Origin: Chrysophaeum taylorii
Lineage: Eukaryota > Sar > Pelagophyceae > Pelagomonadales > Pelagomonadaceae
Length of the DNA: 64,000 nt
Direction: 5' to 3'
Assembly: GCA_029834535.1 (NCBI GenBank)
Contig: JAQMWT010000574.1
Coordinates: forward strand, 1-64,000
Numbering within the stretch: the first letter of the stretch is position 1; each line of letters opens with the position of its first letter. The translations under genes and the position numbers were made by a program. A model generated the notes under the pieces. It was not told the origin of the DNA. It saw only the letters and a list, made by a program, of their open reading frames with translations, and searched no databases. Positions 1-11,200 of the stretch are shown here, piece after piece.

Positions 1-717
1 TTGTCCGCCATAGCGGTCGTAGTGTCCTTCTGCACCGTGCTCAGCAGCATCGGCGGGGGAGATTCGTCGCATCGTGTCAAGTGACTCGCGACAGAAACGG
101 TGAAAGAAAGGTCCCCCTTGTCGTATCCTTCTTCACATTCTTTCGTAAGTTCGTTGATCGTAGAGACGTTCAACTCATCTTCGTACCAAACGATACCGCC
201 AATCGCAAGGACTTCGCCTTGAGTGACGACCGTCGGCACTTCTTCCGTGGCAGTAACCGCCACCCGAGCAGCGGACCGGTCGTGCTCTTCGCAAGAAGAA
301 CACATTCCTTCGACCACTCCCAGCTGCTCGTTCTCAGCAAACGTGGCGACGAAAACCTGTCCCATTTCCATAGGTTTCGACATAATAACCGGTAGATTGT
401 AAGTTCGACCGGGCTCAATTTGAAGCGGGCGCGCAGCATAAGCAACTACTTCCTGCGCGGCTTCTCCCGGAGCTGGGGAGAATTTGGTCGTAGCATGTCC
501 TCGCGTAGCCAAGGCTACCGTACGTTCCGGCGGCGGGCTTCGGAGATCTTTAATCGTGCTCAAACGAGCGTAAACTCGAGTCTTGACCAGGTCGAGACTC
601 TTCCGAAAGGCATCGTGTTGATGATTGTAAATCGGTACGGTTATCGGATCTCGATCGTAAATAGATCGAAAGGTCACGATGGGTGCATCGACTCGTTCAT
701 CCTTAACTTTAATCTTC
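1..717 (-). pseudogene. pol linker region downstream of protease, partial
   Basis: On the minus strand a frame is open from about 717 to the window edge (about 238 codons) with normal-looking composition, starting with RKKIKVKDERVDAP just after the protease end. It contains no RT motif, and corresponds in position to the protease-RT linker of Ty3-like polyproteins. A one-base offset separates it from the protease frame, which otherwise stops at once; this could be decay or a frame change used by the element. Cut by the left edge. Confidence 0.4.
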
Positions 718-3700
718 TTGCGCCCGTAGACGACTTAGGTTGGAAAAAAAACAGATCCGATCGTGGGGATAGTCCACGATGGCTCCTAAAACTCGTATAT
801 CGCGCCCTCCCAACAGGAACAGATAGTTCGTATCGGCTACAATAGCGACAATGGGGGCAGCGATGTCGTCGGCGAGGGCGACCCGAATGGCGATCGATGT
901 CGTCGGCGAGGGCGACCCGAATGGCGATCCAACGATAGATCGTCGTCGTATTCAACCCTGATCCGTACAGCTTGCGCTTAATCGGAAGTTCGCCTTCATC
1001 GAAAATCAGTTGATCTTTGGCCAACTTTCTGACCATTTCTCGGCAAATATAAGAAACATCTGCCATTCCATCGACACCGATGGTCGTCGAGAATTTCGGT
1101 CCGTCACGATTTCTGTAGATGTGACAGGCTATAAATGTAAGAGTACCCGTATCTAAACAACGGAGGGTAACCAAATCATCTTCGATAGTCTTGCCGTCTC
1201 GCGGTGTCAACGAAGTGTGAGCACATCGGGCTCTGACTCGCTCATCTCCGGGGTTGGGCATCGATACCGCGGCTTGAGCTTTCGTATCATCTGTTGTTGG
1301 CGTCATCGCCATAACGCTCGCGGCAGCCTCTTTATCTGGCGGCTTCCGCTCTTCCTCCAAGACAATCTCGGAGGGAATCAACGCTGGTAGGGGATCCTGG
1401 TCTTCGTAGTTCTTGGAAGCAAACGACCCCTCCCATAAATCATTCATTTCGTCGTTCCAGAATGCATCTGTGAATTCATTCGTCGCCGGTTGATCCTCAC
1501 CATCATCGGCGATCGGTTCCGTGTCGGCTGCGGCTTCGAGTCCGTAGCTGAGCGGTTGTTCTGGTGGCTTCTTTAGCAAGAAATTCTGAGTTCTCGTCCA
1601 CCAATCCTGCAGGTTCCACGTCGGCTCGTCTTCGTCCCACTTGAGAACGCTGCTAATCTTCTTCTTAAATCTGTCCTTTTCTTCCGGCGGCGTATCCGTG
1701 GCTCGATCCGTAGTAACCGAAACCGCTTCGGGGGGGTCCGCAGGAAAAGATGGCGTCGTCCCCGACGTCAACTCTATCGTAAGATCGTCGCCTGCATCAC
1801 TCGCGGTGGTCATCGTCTCGTGAGACGAATGAGCGCGCAGGCTATCACTGCAGAAATCCATGTCTGGCTCACAGCCAGTTCGGTCGCCAACGGTCGTCTC
1901 TGGAGGGTCCAAAGATAAGCCGATGGCATCGAGGGCTTCCTCGTCAAAAATAAACGGTGGGTCGTCCGTGGACGACTCGTCAAATAACGTTATCGCGGAC
2001 ACTGGTTCACAAGGTGTAGCTTCATCATCTTCCAAATCTGATTCGCCTTCCCAGTATCGTGAAGCTTCGAGTTCCTCGCTCGAATCTTCGAGCTCATCGC
2101 TCGACATCTGCTCATAAATCTGTGCCAAAGACCGACGATTGGTCAGCACGTCGTTGGGTGGCTCGTCCATCGGTGGGAGAGCAAGATCTTCGAATGCGGC
2201 CGCGGCAAGAGCGTCGGCTGTGTCGTCGGTGCGGGTGTCCGTGTTCGGGTACACCATCACTCCTAATGGTAACTGTTGACCGCAAGGGGTCGTAAACGCG
2301 AGCATTGCGCTCAAAAAACACAAATTATATTGGTGTCGGCCCCCGTCGTATTCGTCGTCGCGCGATCGGCATCGTCTGTGCCGGCGCGAACTTCGACTGG
2401 GGCTCTTGTTATCTTTGTCTCTCTCTGGCGTCAGTTCGGCAGGTCCTAGTACCTCTGGATCGTCCCTGTAGGCGACAGGTGCTCCCAAGCCTATCCGAAC
2501 TGTCTCAATCGTCTCGTCTATCGAAACATCGACACATGAGTCTTCTTCTTGCCAAAACTCCGACCAAACGTAAATTAAATCTCCGTTGGCGAATAAATCC
2601 GTGCCTCGGGGTCGGAATTGCGCTTCTTTCCGCTCGGGCGGTTTCTTCCTCAGGAAACAGTGAGCTCGTATCCATATCGTCGGTACGCTCATCTTCCTAT
2701 TATCCATGCTGATGGTCCCATCCAAATTCGATTCCGGGCGGCAGCTATACTCATCCATTATAGTATGTTCGGGATCTTTCTTTATCACGTAGCCATCATC
2801 ATATGCAGGCTGAAAGTCTTTGAGCTCTTCGTTCGTGAGTAATACGCCAGGGCTTTCACTGAGCTCCAAAGGCAGTTCATGCGTTATAAGATTCTTCATC
2901 TCTTCCGCTTTCGTATTCACTTTCTCGGCCGTTTCACTCGGCCTATCATCCACTCCATCGCTTCGAATATCGGCAATCGCCTCGTCACTAAAAATGTCGG
3001 CACACGAAATGTCTGCCATCGTCAAAGGGAATAAAACATCTGCAAAAACGTCTGCAGTCGGTTCGTCGGGGGGCCCTGCAAAAGAAGAAGGCGTCGTCCC
3101 CGACGTTATATCTGTCAAAAAATGGCCACCAAAGGGCACGTGACGTTCGATGGGTGCGTACTCAGGTGCGCGCTTATCATTCGAGGTAATCCTCTGCGAC
3201 GCATCGTTGATCGATCGTGGAGACGAAGTGCCATCCACTTGAATGTCCGGAGGTAAACTCATAGCATCGAGCGTAGCAGCGGCGGGTCCCTTACTTTGGG
3301 CGTCATCGGCTGCACGGGGCTCGTGAATCGGATTCACACATAACTCCGGCGCGTCGTCAAAACCGAGGGTTGTGTCAGCTGACGACAAATAATATCGTGC
3401 CACCAACGGTGACACCGGGTTAGAAGCGGCTGTCGGCTTCGGCCCGTAGTTTAACGACGTTTCGGTCAGATTCTCCGATTCTGTGGGGATTTTGGTTTGG
3501 GTGAGCTCCTTCGACTTGGATTGCTCTTGCTCGTAGTTTAACGACGTTTCGGTCATCTCGGACGACTCGTCGTCGTCGTCGCGCGGCTTCCTAACTTTCG
3601 CTCGCGTTCGCGTGGGCGGCGGTACCTCCGAGGGTCGAAATTCTCCCTCAAGACCGCTCGCTCGCCTCGGGCGACTCGGCGTACGCAATTCATCCCTCTC

Positions 3701-3904
3701 GCGGGTCAACCATCGTACTTGCTCGTGTATTTTATCCAATCGAGCGTGTACGTGCCGCATTTGCTCTTGCATTATTTTTATCTCCTTCCGTTGTAGCCGC
3801 TCTTTTTGTACGTTCTCTTCCCCTATTTGTTTTAAAAGTCGTTCTTGCGCGCGTTCGTTCTCTTCGCATAATGCCCGCAAGTGAGCCTCGTAGAACTCAT
3901 TCAT
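674..3904 (-). pseudogene. gag/spacer plus retropepsin-like protease, frameshifted
   Basis: A 1076-codon frame. Residues 1-75 are a highly charged coiled coil. Residues ~80-850 are acidic and low complexity with internal duplication (two copies of ETSLNY, two of SGTTPS, two of a W-R..FL.KKPPE segment). At about codon 925 a retropepsin-like region begins: hydrophobic strand, then VDGMADVSYI where active proteases have D-T/S-G-A, so the catalytic signature itself is altered. A 34-bp tandem duplication (861-928) then throws the frame; the flap-to-C-terminal part with the typical LLGGRD.R.LGA pattern lies in another frame just downstream. Likely inactive. It continues into the pol frame at 1-717. 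Confidence 0.6.
861..928. repeat. Exact 34-bp tandem duplication inside the protease region
   Basis: Positions 861-894 and 895-928 are identical 34-base units placed head to tail. Because 34 is not a multiple of three, the duplication shifts the reading frame of the minus-strand protease; before it the frame reads RWIAIRVALADDI, and the expected continuation is found in another frame after it. No sequence difference has accumulated between the units, so the event is recent or it is an assembly artefact. Confidence 0.9.
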
Positions 3905-4099
3905 TTTCGTTGCATCCGGGGGTCCTGCACGCGTTGACGGAGCTGTCGATCGTCCTCCCGTCGGTCTCTCCGTGGGCTTGCCGTCGTTGTAGTCTAGCTC
4001 TCATATCCTCCACCACCTGTGGCGTAAGGAGAATTTTAGGGGCTACCTGGCGTGCCTTCGAATCCTGGCTCGCCGCTCGCGTCCGTGCCCTTGGTGAAG

Positions 4100-4528
4100 T
4101 CACTGGACGAGGATGGCCGTTCTCCCGCCACACAACCACAAACAACGTCCGTGCCTGGTCCTCACAACTTGAGGACCGGCTGTTGCTTTATGATCAAGGT
4201 ATATTGAAACACAGAAACCAGGGTGACGCATGTCACAGAAAAGGAAGATGATGTCATAGAGAACACTGACATCATCAGAACGGAGTAGGGTGCCCCTGAT
4301 AAGGGGGGCTAGAAGAGGGGTAAGCCTTAGGAAGCGGGAGTTGCCGCCACAAGAGCAGCCAGAGGCGGAAATGGTGGTCCAAGTTTCGTTGGTCAAGATA
4401 ATGCGATCACCGGTGGAAATGATCATGTTTTCCAGGCGCCGGGTCCATTGGTGAAAAAGATGTCGCTCACCGCTGAAGGCATCAAGTTTTTGCGAAAGCT
4501 TGCTATCTTTAATTTCGATCGAGGACAT
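4100..4528 (-). pseudogene. gag-like N-terminal fragment of the retroelement
   Basis: A 142-residue reading frame starting with an ATG at 4528. Its first ~55 residues read like a Gypsy-type gag start, with a motif GERHLFHQWTRRLENMI that resembles the 'F.G....W...LE' pattern of such gags. The remainder looks low quality, and the useful frame probably shifts to the overlapping one ending at 3897 (about 4145-3897), which leads directly into the coiled coil beginning at 3904. Function by position only: structural protein of the element. No enzymatic motif is visible. Confidence 0.4.
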
Positions 4529-4530
4529 GA

Positions 4531-4939
4531 TAAACGATAACGAACCTTACACGTAGCAATGAACTGAAGCCGAGGAGGAGTCGCCACGAAGTCAAGCAGA
4601 GGCTCGACCGTGGAGAACACCTGCTGCCGTGTTACAACTGGAATGAGGCGTTAGACTAGCGATAAGGGAGTAACGTAGGGATACTAGATACGTGCTGCAG
4701 GGGTAAGTGTCATAGCTTCCTCACACAGGTGATTACTGTAAAAGAACGAACAAACGTCGTCGATCGACCCACCTCATGTGCGTGCGCGCGCGTGCGTGCG
4801 CGAACGACAAAAGGGCACGGGACGACTCCCCCCCCTCCCCCAAAAAAAAAAAAAAGAAAACCGCAGATGTATCTATCGTATCTCTAAAGGAAGATAAGAA
4901 GACAGACGGGAGGTACACTTAGAAGAAGCAAGCGCACGA
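4531..4939. other. Intergenic: between retroelement and macro-sirtuin gene
   Basis: No supported gene. It contains an alternating purine/pyrimidine stretch (GCGCGCGTGCGTGCG near 4780-4802) and a C-run followed by a 14-base A-run at about 4830-4856. If the retroelement keeps its upstream LTR it should lie here and beyond, but I see no matching copy within the window. Confidence 0.5.
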
Positions 4940-6733
4940 CTACCTGCCCCGGAGCGAGATGAGGGCTGAGCGCCAGTTGAATTTTTTGGGGCTGGGCAAG
5001 GGGCGTTTGGCGGCGACGAGGGACGACGGAGATCCGAACAGCATCGGGGGTGGAGGGGCAAAGAGGGTCGCGACAACGTCGGGCGACCACTTGTACGAGA
5101 GGCCCAGCGCCTTGTGGGCAAGGTCGCGCGGAACTTGGTAGTCCTGCGGGTTGACGCGGACGAGCTTCGCGTTTGGGTGCTCGCGGCAGATTTGTTCCAT
5201 CGGAATCCTAGTGACGGTGGGCGTGTTAAAACCGACCCCTACTTCGAGAATGACGAGCTTGCTGGTGCCGGCACCGAGTTGGCGGTAGATCCACTTGAGG
5301 AAGCGGTCTTGGGAGCCGTCGTGTGGCGCGTGGGTGAACCAGTCGCCGCCGCGGACGTTGCCGAGGGCTCGGCGGCCGCAGCGCGGGCATTTAGGCGAGG
5401 CGTCGTCCGTCACGTCGTTCGGGACGAGCGGGAGGACGCGTTGAATGACCGGTTCGGCGAGCCAAAAGGAGTCGCGCGTACAGGGTGCGCTGCACTGCAT
5501 GTATTTCCAATCGCCTTGCGGCGTATAGATGCGCTCGGCGTCGAAGCCGGCGCGCTCGAAGCAGCCGTCGACGTTCGACGTGTAGACGAAGTAGTCCTTC
5601 CCCCGGAGCTGTTCTAGCAACGCAGCGTAGCCGGCGTTGGGCTGGAATCGAAACCGCTGGTTGTGGGCGTGGGCGACCAAGTAGGAACTTTTGATAGTTC
5701 CCGGGACTCGAGGATCGTCGATCAAGCCCATGCATTCGTAGGCCGTCGAGTATCCGTATTCGACGAGCCACGGGTAGTACTTTCGGAAGTCGTCGGGGAC
5801 CGTGTAGACGAGTTCGCCGGCGTTTCCCGACATGCCAGCGCCGGCACACACCAAGACGGCGTCGGCATCGGCGAGCCACTTGGCGGCGATCAGACGAGGC
5901 GGGGGGTCGCCAAAAAGTTCGCTCCCGTACGCGCGGACGTCGGCTTCCGCGAAGACGTCCAATACCACGACAAGGGTGGCGTTGCGGTGCGCGTCGAGCC
6001 AGCCACGAACGGTCGCGATGGCCACTTTGGCAGCGGCGTCGCTTGGGTATCCGAAAACGCCGGTACTGATGCACGGAAACGCGATGCTCCGGAACCCCAA
6101 CTCGAGAGCCTTGTCGAGGCATCGCTCGTAGCATCGCGCCAACGAGGCGACGTCGCGGGGTGTGGGGTCGCCCGTCACCTCGGGACCCGTCACGTGGAGC
6201 ACGCGGCGCGCGGGGAGGCGGTATCCTCGCGTCACGATCGGGGCAGACCCCGCGACGAGCGACCCGAACCCTCCCGGACGCTCGCGCATTCGCTCGACGC
6301 ATTCCGCCCGGAGTCGAGGTCCGGCGGCACGGTGGATGACGTTATCAACACACCGGTGCGACGGCGTAAAGCACCCTAAACCCTGGTCGTTTGCCGCGTT
6401 GACGATTCCGTCCACGGACAGCTCCGTCAAGTCCCCCACCCACACGCAGAGCCGCGTCTCGACCCACCGCCCATCTCCGTTCCTGAGCTGCGCCACTGTC
6501 ACGCCCTTGCGCCGAGGCACGTGCTCATCGAGGACGGTGTCGACCCGCGACAGAACGTGCCGGCTCAAAGATCGATGCGCGATGAGGACATCGCCCAGCA
6601 GCGCCAAGAGTCGTTTTATTTTCGTCGCCTCGCTCGACTCCGCCTGAATCTCTTGGGCGATCGACACCGCGGGTCTCAGCTTCTTGTTCTCCTCCACGAT
6701 CGACGAGATCACCTCTACAATCTCACCCGCCAT
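4940..6733 (-). CDS. Zinc-macrodomain / SirTM-type sirtuin fusion (ADP-ribosylation)
   Basis: 597 aa from the ATG at 6733. An N-terminal helical region (~80 aa) is followed by a macrodomain (about 82-280) with NAAND (112-116), GCFTPSHRC (120-128; Cys121, His126 and Cys128 fit the zinc ligands of Zn-macrodomains) and STGVFGYP (223-230). Then comes a Sir2 fold of class M (about 285-565): CAGAGMS (296-302), TSNVD (385-389), Gln406 in the place of the usual catalytic His, and zinc cysteines 414, 418, 449 and 452. Bacterial SirTMs are protein ADP-ribosyltransferases acting on lipoylated carrier proteins, and the partner Zn-macrodomain removes the mark; here writer and eraser are one polypeptide. 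No lipoyl-carrier gene is nearby. Activity on lipoyl proteins in this organism is inference. The upstream TTG-initiated extension was not used; a TTTGGCAG acceptor-like sequence just upstream of the ATG could mark a 5'UTR intron. Confidence 0.88.
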   Translation of the reverse strand: MAGEIVEVISSIVEENKKLRPAVSIAQEIQAESSEATKIKRLLALLGDVLIAHRSLSRHVLSRVDTVLDEHVPRRKGVTVAQLRNGDGRWVETRLCVWVGDLTELSVDGIVNAANDQGLGCFTPSHRCVDNVIHRAAGPRLRAECVERMRERPGGFGSLVAGSAPIVTRGYRLPARRVLHVTGPEVTGDPTPRDVASLARCYERCLDKALELGFRSIAFPCISTGVFGYPSDAAAKVAIATVRGWLDAHRNATLVVVLDVFAEADVRAYGSELFGDPPPRLIAAKWLADADAVLVCAGAGMSGNAGELVYTVPDDFRKYYPWLVEYGYSTAYECMGLIDDPRVPGTIKSSYLVAHAHNQRFRFQPNAGYAALLEQLRGKDYFVYTSNVDGCFERAGFDAERIYTPQGDWKYMQCSAPCTRDSFWLAEPVIQRVLPLVPNDVTDDASPKCPRCGRRALGNVRGGDWFTHAPHDGSQDRFLKWIYRQLGAGTSKLVILEVGVGFNTPTVTRIPMEQICREHPNAKLVRVNPQDYQVPRDLAHKALGLSYKWSPDVVATLFAPPPPMLFGSPSSLVAAKRPLPSPKKFNWRSALISLRGR

Positions 6734-7450
6734 ATCTGGCTTCTCCCTGCCAAACAATAATTACGGTCTACCAAGAAAAGATCTAAGAGAGAAAGAAAAA
6801 AGATTCCTGCTTTGTACAGGGCGGAAGTTATGGAAGATCCGCAAAACGAACGAGGCGAGGCGAGGCGAGGCGTCGCGACGAAAAAAAAAAAAAAAAGGTT
6901 GTTGGTCCCGAGGCGCCGGACGCCGCCTCTTCCACGAAATGCATTGCATTGCACTGCGTTGCATCGTATTGTGTAGACCACACACGGGCGCGACGTTAAT
7001 ATTTAAGTAAAAGAACGGGCTGCCACGCGAAACAGCCCGCCTTTGCATATATACTACAAATGCAGTGATCTTGTGGGCGTTTCCCTTTATTGCTGTCCGT
7101 CCCACGCCCGTCGTCGTCATTTTCCCCTTTCTGCCTGCACAGACAGGACTGAGCAGAAGGGAAAAAAAAGTCCTTGCTTCGCTGCGAGATATAAATAAAT
7201 ACGATGGGGAGTGAGTGTTGTTGCCGGGTTGAAGACGTCCGGAAGTGCAGGGGTTCGTCGTCCAACACTCGGCTGGAGGGGTCCACGAGGCCTTTGCGCG
7301 GTCGTCGGTAGTTGGTGGCATCGGAGCGAGCAGAGCAGCGGCCGAGTCAACCGCTCTCGTGATGATAGGATAGGGCAGGATAGGATAGAAGGTAATGTAC
7401 AGCGAGGAGTTGTTGGCGATGATGACATGCCGTGCAGTGGGGGCTTGGCG
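6734..7450. other. Intergenic: no gene seen
   Basis: Separates the start of the macro-sirtuin gene from the 3' end of the 2157-aa gene. It holds a GAGGC short tandem repeat (6851-6872), a 16-base A-run (about 6881-6896), a GCATT-type repeat (about 6940-6965) and a GATAG-type repeat (about 7361-7392). Part must be 5' and 3' untranslated sequence of the flanking genes. Confidence 0.6.
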
Positions 7451-7535
7451 CTAAATGTCCTCGATCGCGGGACGGTCACCTGGCAGCAGCATAGGCGGCG
7501 CCGGGTGTCTGGCAGCAGCAGCAGCAGCGGCGGAA

Positions 7536-7575
<40 letters not shown>

Positions 7576-8237
7576 TGCGAAGCGGGTCGTCGGCGTCGTC
7601 CAGGACGTCCGGCGGGTCAAAATCGTCCGGCGGAGAATAATTTTCTGCGGGTTGGAGGGACCTGCGGACGGCGGCCTTGATATGGGACCGGTCGGCGCTC
7701 TGGTCGAGCAGGAGGGACTCGTGGTACTTGGTCGAGGGCTGGCGGAACTTGACGGCGACCGCGGGGTTTTCGGCGAGTAGGAGCTCGGAGAGCTGGCGCC
7801 AGCGCGCCTTGGAGACGAATCGGAGGCAGGTCTTGAGGACGTCGCGGGGGGACTGGGATTCCGAATCGCGCGGGATTTCGCGGAGCATTTCGCAAACGGC
7901 GGGGAGCGTGACGATTCGCTTGGCTTGATCGACGCGGATGGTGGTCGGTTGGTCGAAGAAGCGCATGACGGCGTCGTCGAGCTGGTGGCCGAGGTCGTCG
8001 GGCGTGAACTCGAGGACAGTTCTGGGAAAGTCGAGCGAGCCCGCGTTGAGGGCCAGGACGACGCGCGGATCGACGCCGCCCAGCGCGAGGTCCCAGTGTT
8101 CGTCCGTTTCGCGCGGCGGTGGCGGGTGCGGCCAGCCCCATTGCGTGCCGTTGTGCGGCGGCGAGCGCGCGTCTCGGAGCGGCGGCGCGTAGCCGCCCGT
8201 CGTGGCCGAAAAATTGTTGAGGGTCGCCCGATGCTGC

Positions 8238-8269
<32 letters not shown>

Positions 8270-11200
8270 GCGGAGGAATCCGTCGCTCCGACTCGACGGA
8301 AGAGACGGCGCGGGCGGCGAGGTGGTCTCCTCGACGTCCGAGTGCTGGTGGTGCGCGTCCCGGGGGGAGGCGGACGCGTCGTCGTCGTCGTCGGCCGAAG
8401 ATCGTCGTTGCTGCTTCGCGGTGCCACCGCGATAGAGCGAGGCGAGCTTGTCGCGACCGTCGCGGAGATTTCGCTGGACCCCGCGAGAGGACAAGATCGA
8501 GAGCTTGGTGGTCGCCGCGGCGGCGTTGGGTTGATCGATCCCCTTGTCGTCGGCGCGGCGCGGCGCGCCGATGCCGCCGCGGACGACGCAGTAGGCCAGG
8601 TCCGCCAAGGAAAAGACGTCGCCCAAGGCGTCGTAGCTGACCGACGGCGCGAACGCCGCGATCTCGGCGGGTTTTTTGGGGGCACCGATCACGAGGAGCG
8701 CGTGCTGGAGGAGCACGTGGTGGAGGTTGAGGAAGAAGGCGAGCGTTTCTCGGGGAGACTCGTCGTCCAAGGCCGAGAGGGGCATCGCGCGCAAGGAAGC
8801 AACTCGATCGAAAAACGTCCGCATCTCGGCGTCCTCGGCGTCGGGCGTGAGCGAGAAGACCCGTCGAAGCAGGGCCAGCGAGAGCTCCCAGGGCTTGCCG
8901 AGGCATGACCAGGAGCGCGGCCGCTCGACGTCGAAGAGCAGGCGCCGCCCGTTGAGCACGAGCCGGTCGCCGCGGTAGGCGACCGGTTTCAAAACGTAGG
9001 CGTCGCGCGGATCGCGCGAGAAGCTCGGCACCGGGTCGGCGTCGAGGCTCGGGTCGGCGGCGCACGCCCGCGCGAGCGCGAACGCGGCCGCCCATCGATC
9101 GCGTCTCGCCGCGCTCGCAAACCCAAAGTAGTGGCACAATCCCACCGTCTCGATCGCGAGCGCCGGGAACGGAGCTCTCTCCGTCCTTTCCGTCGCGCTT
9201 CCGGACGCGCACGGCTCCACGAAGGACTTGAGCGGGCTCATCGGCGAGGCTTCGATTCCATCACGAGAGGAATGCTTTGGTGGCGGCGGCGGCGCGGCGT
9301 CGTCCTCGCAGCACGTCGCGCCGCGGAGGCTGCGCGCGCCCGTGACCTCGTGGAGAGGAAGCGAGAAGGCGATCGTCGACGAGAACGGCTCGATCAGGTC
9401 GAGACGACCCGCGCGGAGAACGGCGAGCTGCTCCGCCCAATGCCCTTCGCCGAGCGCGCGCGCGACCACGGCGATGCCGTCCGGCGCGACATCTTTGTTG
9501 TTGTGCGCGAGCGCGACGCCGATCTCGGCCGCTCCGCCGCGAAGGAAGCCGTCCTCGAGGGATCGCGGCTCGACGAGCAGATCGTCGATGGCCCGCGAGT
9601 CGACCGTCTGGAGGCGCCGACGCATTTCGATGCCGAGCGCGTGCGCGTACACGTCCGCCGGCGACCTGTGGAACGGAGGCCTATCGCGCGTCTCGACGTC
9701 GGCTCGCAGCCACGGCCGCGACGGAGCGTCGTCGTTCTCCTCGTCGTCTCGGACGACCCCTTTGAGCTCGTCCTCTTCCAAAATCGCTTCGGAGTCTGTT
9801 GGTGGAGGTTTCGCCGCGCGCCGCGCGGCGACGAGCAAGGGCGTGTGTTCGTCGGCCCGTCGAGGAGCATCGCCTCGACAACTCGGAGTCGTTACGTCGG
9901 CTCGAGGCGTGACGGCGAGCGACGAAGACTCGTCGTCGTCATCCTCGAGATTTTCGCCCTCGTCGTCGAACTCCCGCATCGCAGCAGCCGCTGCGGCGCG
10001 AAGCTCGTCGTCCGAGCCGTCGTCATCTCGCGGAGGCGTGCTGCCCTCTTCGTCCATTTTGCGCGGCGACGTCGCGGCGTTCCCGTCGGCATCGTCGGCA
10101 ACAACCTCCTCATCACCGCCTTCTACGAGTTGTGAATCGCCCTCGTCTCGCCGCTCGACCGGTACAATACTAGACGGCGCTTCATCCGCCGCCACCACCC
10201 CGGCCGGTTCCAATGCGCAGTCGTTGGCTTCTTCTTCTTCTTCTTCTTCTTCGCGATTCCCCAAAGCTCCAGGCTCCTGGCCGCCGCCGCCTAGCGACTG
10301 ATGTTCTTCCTCGTCCTCCTTTCGGCGGGGATCGTCGCTTTCGGCAACGACAACGCCGGGGTCTCCTTCTTCTTCTTCTTCTTCTTCTTCGGGAGGCGCG
10401 ACACCCGCGTCGTCGACCTCCACGATATCAGCAACCAACGGCGGAGAATCACTTTTCGCCTCCGAAATAATCTCCCGGGTCTGGTCGACGGCGGCGGGGA
10501 CTGCGGGTCCGTCGACTAACTCCGAGACCGTGTTGGCGGGTTCTTCGCGGGGAGCATCATCTTCCAAATGAGTCGAGACCTCTTCTGGGGACACGGGCGC
10601 AGGCGACGCCGCATCTTCCTCTTCGACCGTAGAATCGTGTTGTTGTTGTTGAGGCGCGGAATCTTCTTCTTCTTCTTCTTCTTTGGGACAAACGGGCGAC
10701 GCCGACGGCGGTTCGGAACTGGATGCAGTTTCTCGAGGCTCTTCGGGAATGGGCACTCCCTCGAGCGGAGTGGACTCTTCTTCTTCCGCAAGCACAGGCT
10801 CTGCCTCTTCTTCATCTTCTTCTTTAGCGACAACAGTCTGCTGCTCGTCCTTGCGCCGATTGCGCCGGCGCTCGACGGCATCCTTGGCCTCCTTGGCGGC
10901 GGTATTGATACGATTTTTCAGGGACGCGGCGACGGGCATCATTTTCTTGCGAAAGAAGAGCGCACTTTGCCGCATAGTCGCGGCGCTGGTGGCCTCAAGT
11001 GGTGGTGGCACCGCCGCGGGACTCGGCGCCTCTTCGGGCAGCCGGTCGGGTACGACCGGAAGGGGAGGGTCCGTTTGTTGGAGGATGCCGTCCGTGGCAT
11101 CCTCCGCAGGTGCTTCGTCGCGCTCGTCCGCCGACAGAGCCGGCACGAATTCGTCTTCGTCGATAATCGGGGCAGCGACCTGCGCGGGCATCTCCGGCGG

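Larger units (their letters stand above)
1..4530 (-). mobile_element. LTR-type retroelement, broken copy, left-truncated by window edge
   Basis: Read on the minus strand the order is gag-like start (about 4528), coiled coil (from 3904), a long acidic spacer, an aspartic-protease-like domain (about 1130-720) and then an open reading frame that runs off position 1, where reverse transcriptase would be expected. This is the order of Ty3/Gypsy-type elements. The coding frame changes several times (near 4150-3905, at 861-928 and near 717). I could not identify an LTR or primer-binding site between 4530 and 4940, and RT itself is outside the window, so the class assignment rests on the protease and on gene order. 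Description only; the frame is broken. Confidence 0.65.

Noticed and set aside
7455-8435. Plus-strand frames rich in Ser, Val or Cys opposite the large gene (e.g. a run of 12 Cys near 8230)
   Set aside because: They are antisense shadows of trinucleotide repeats coding poly-Asp and poly-Gln in the minus-strand protein.
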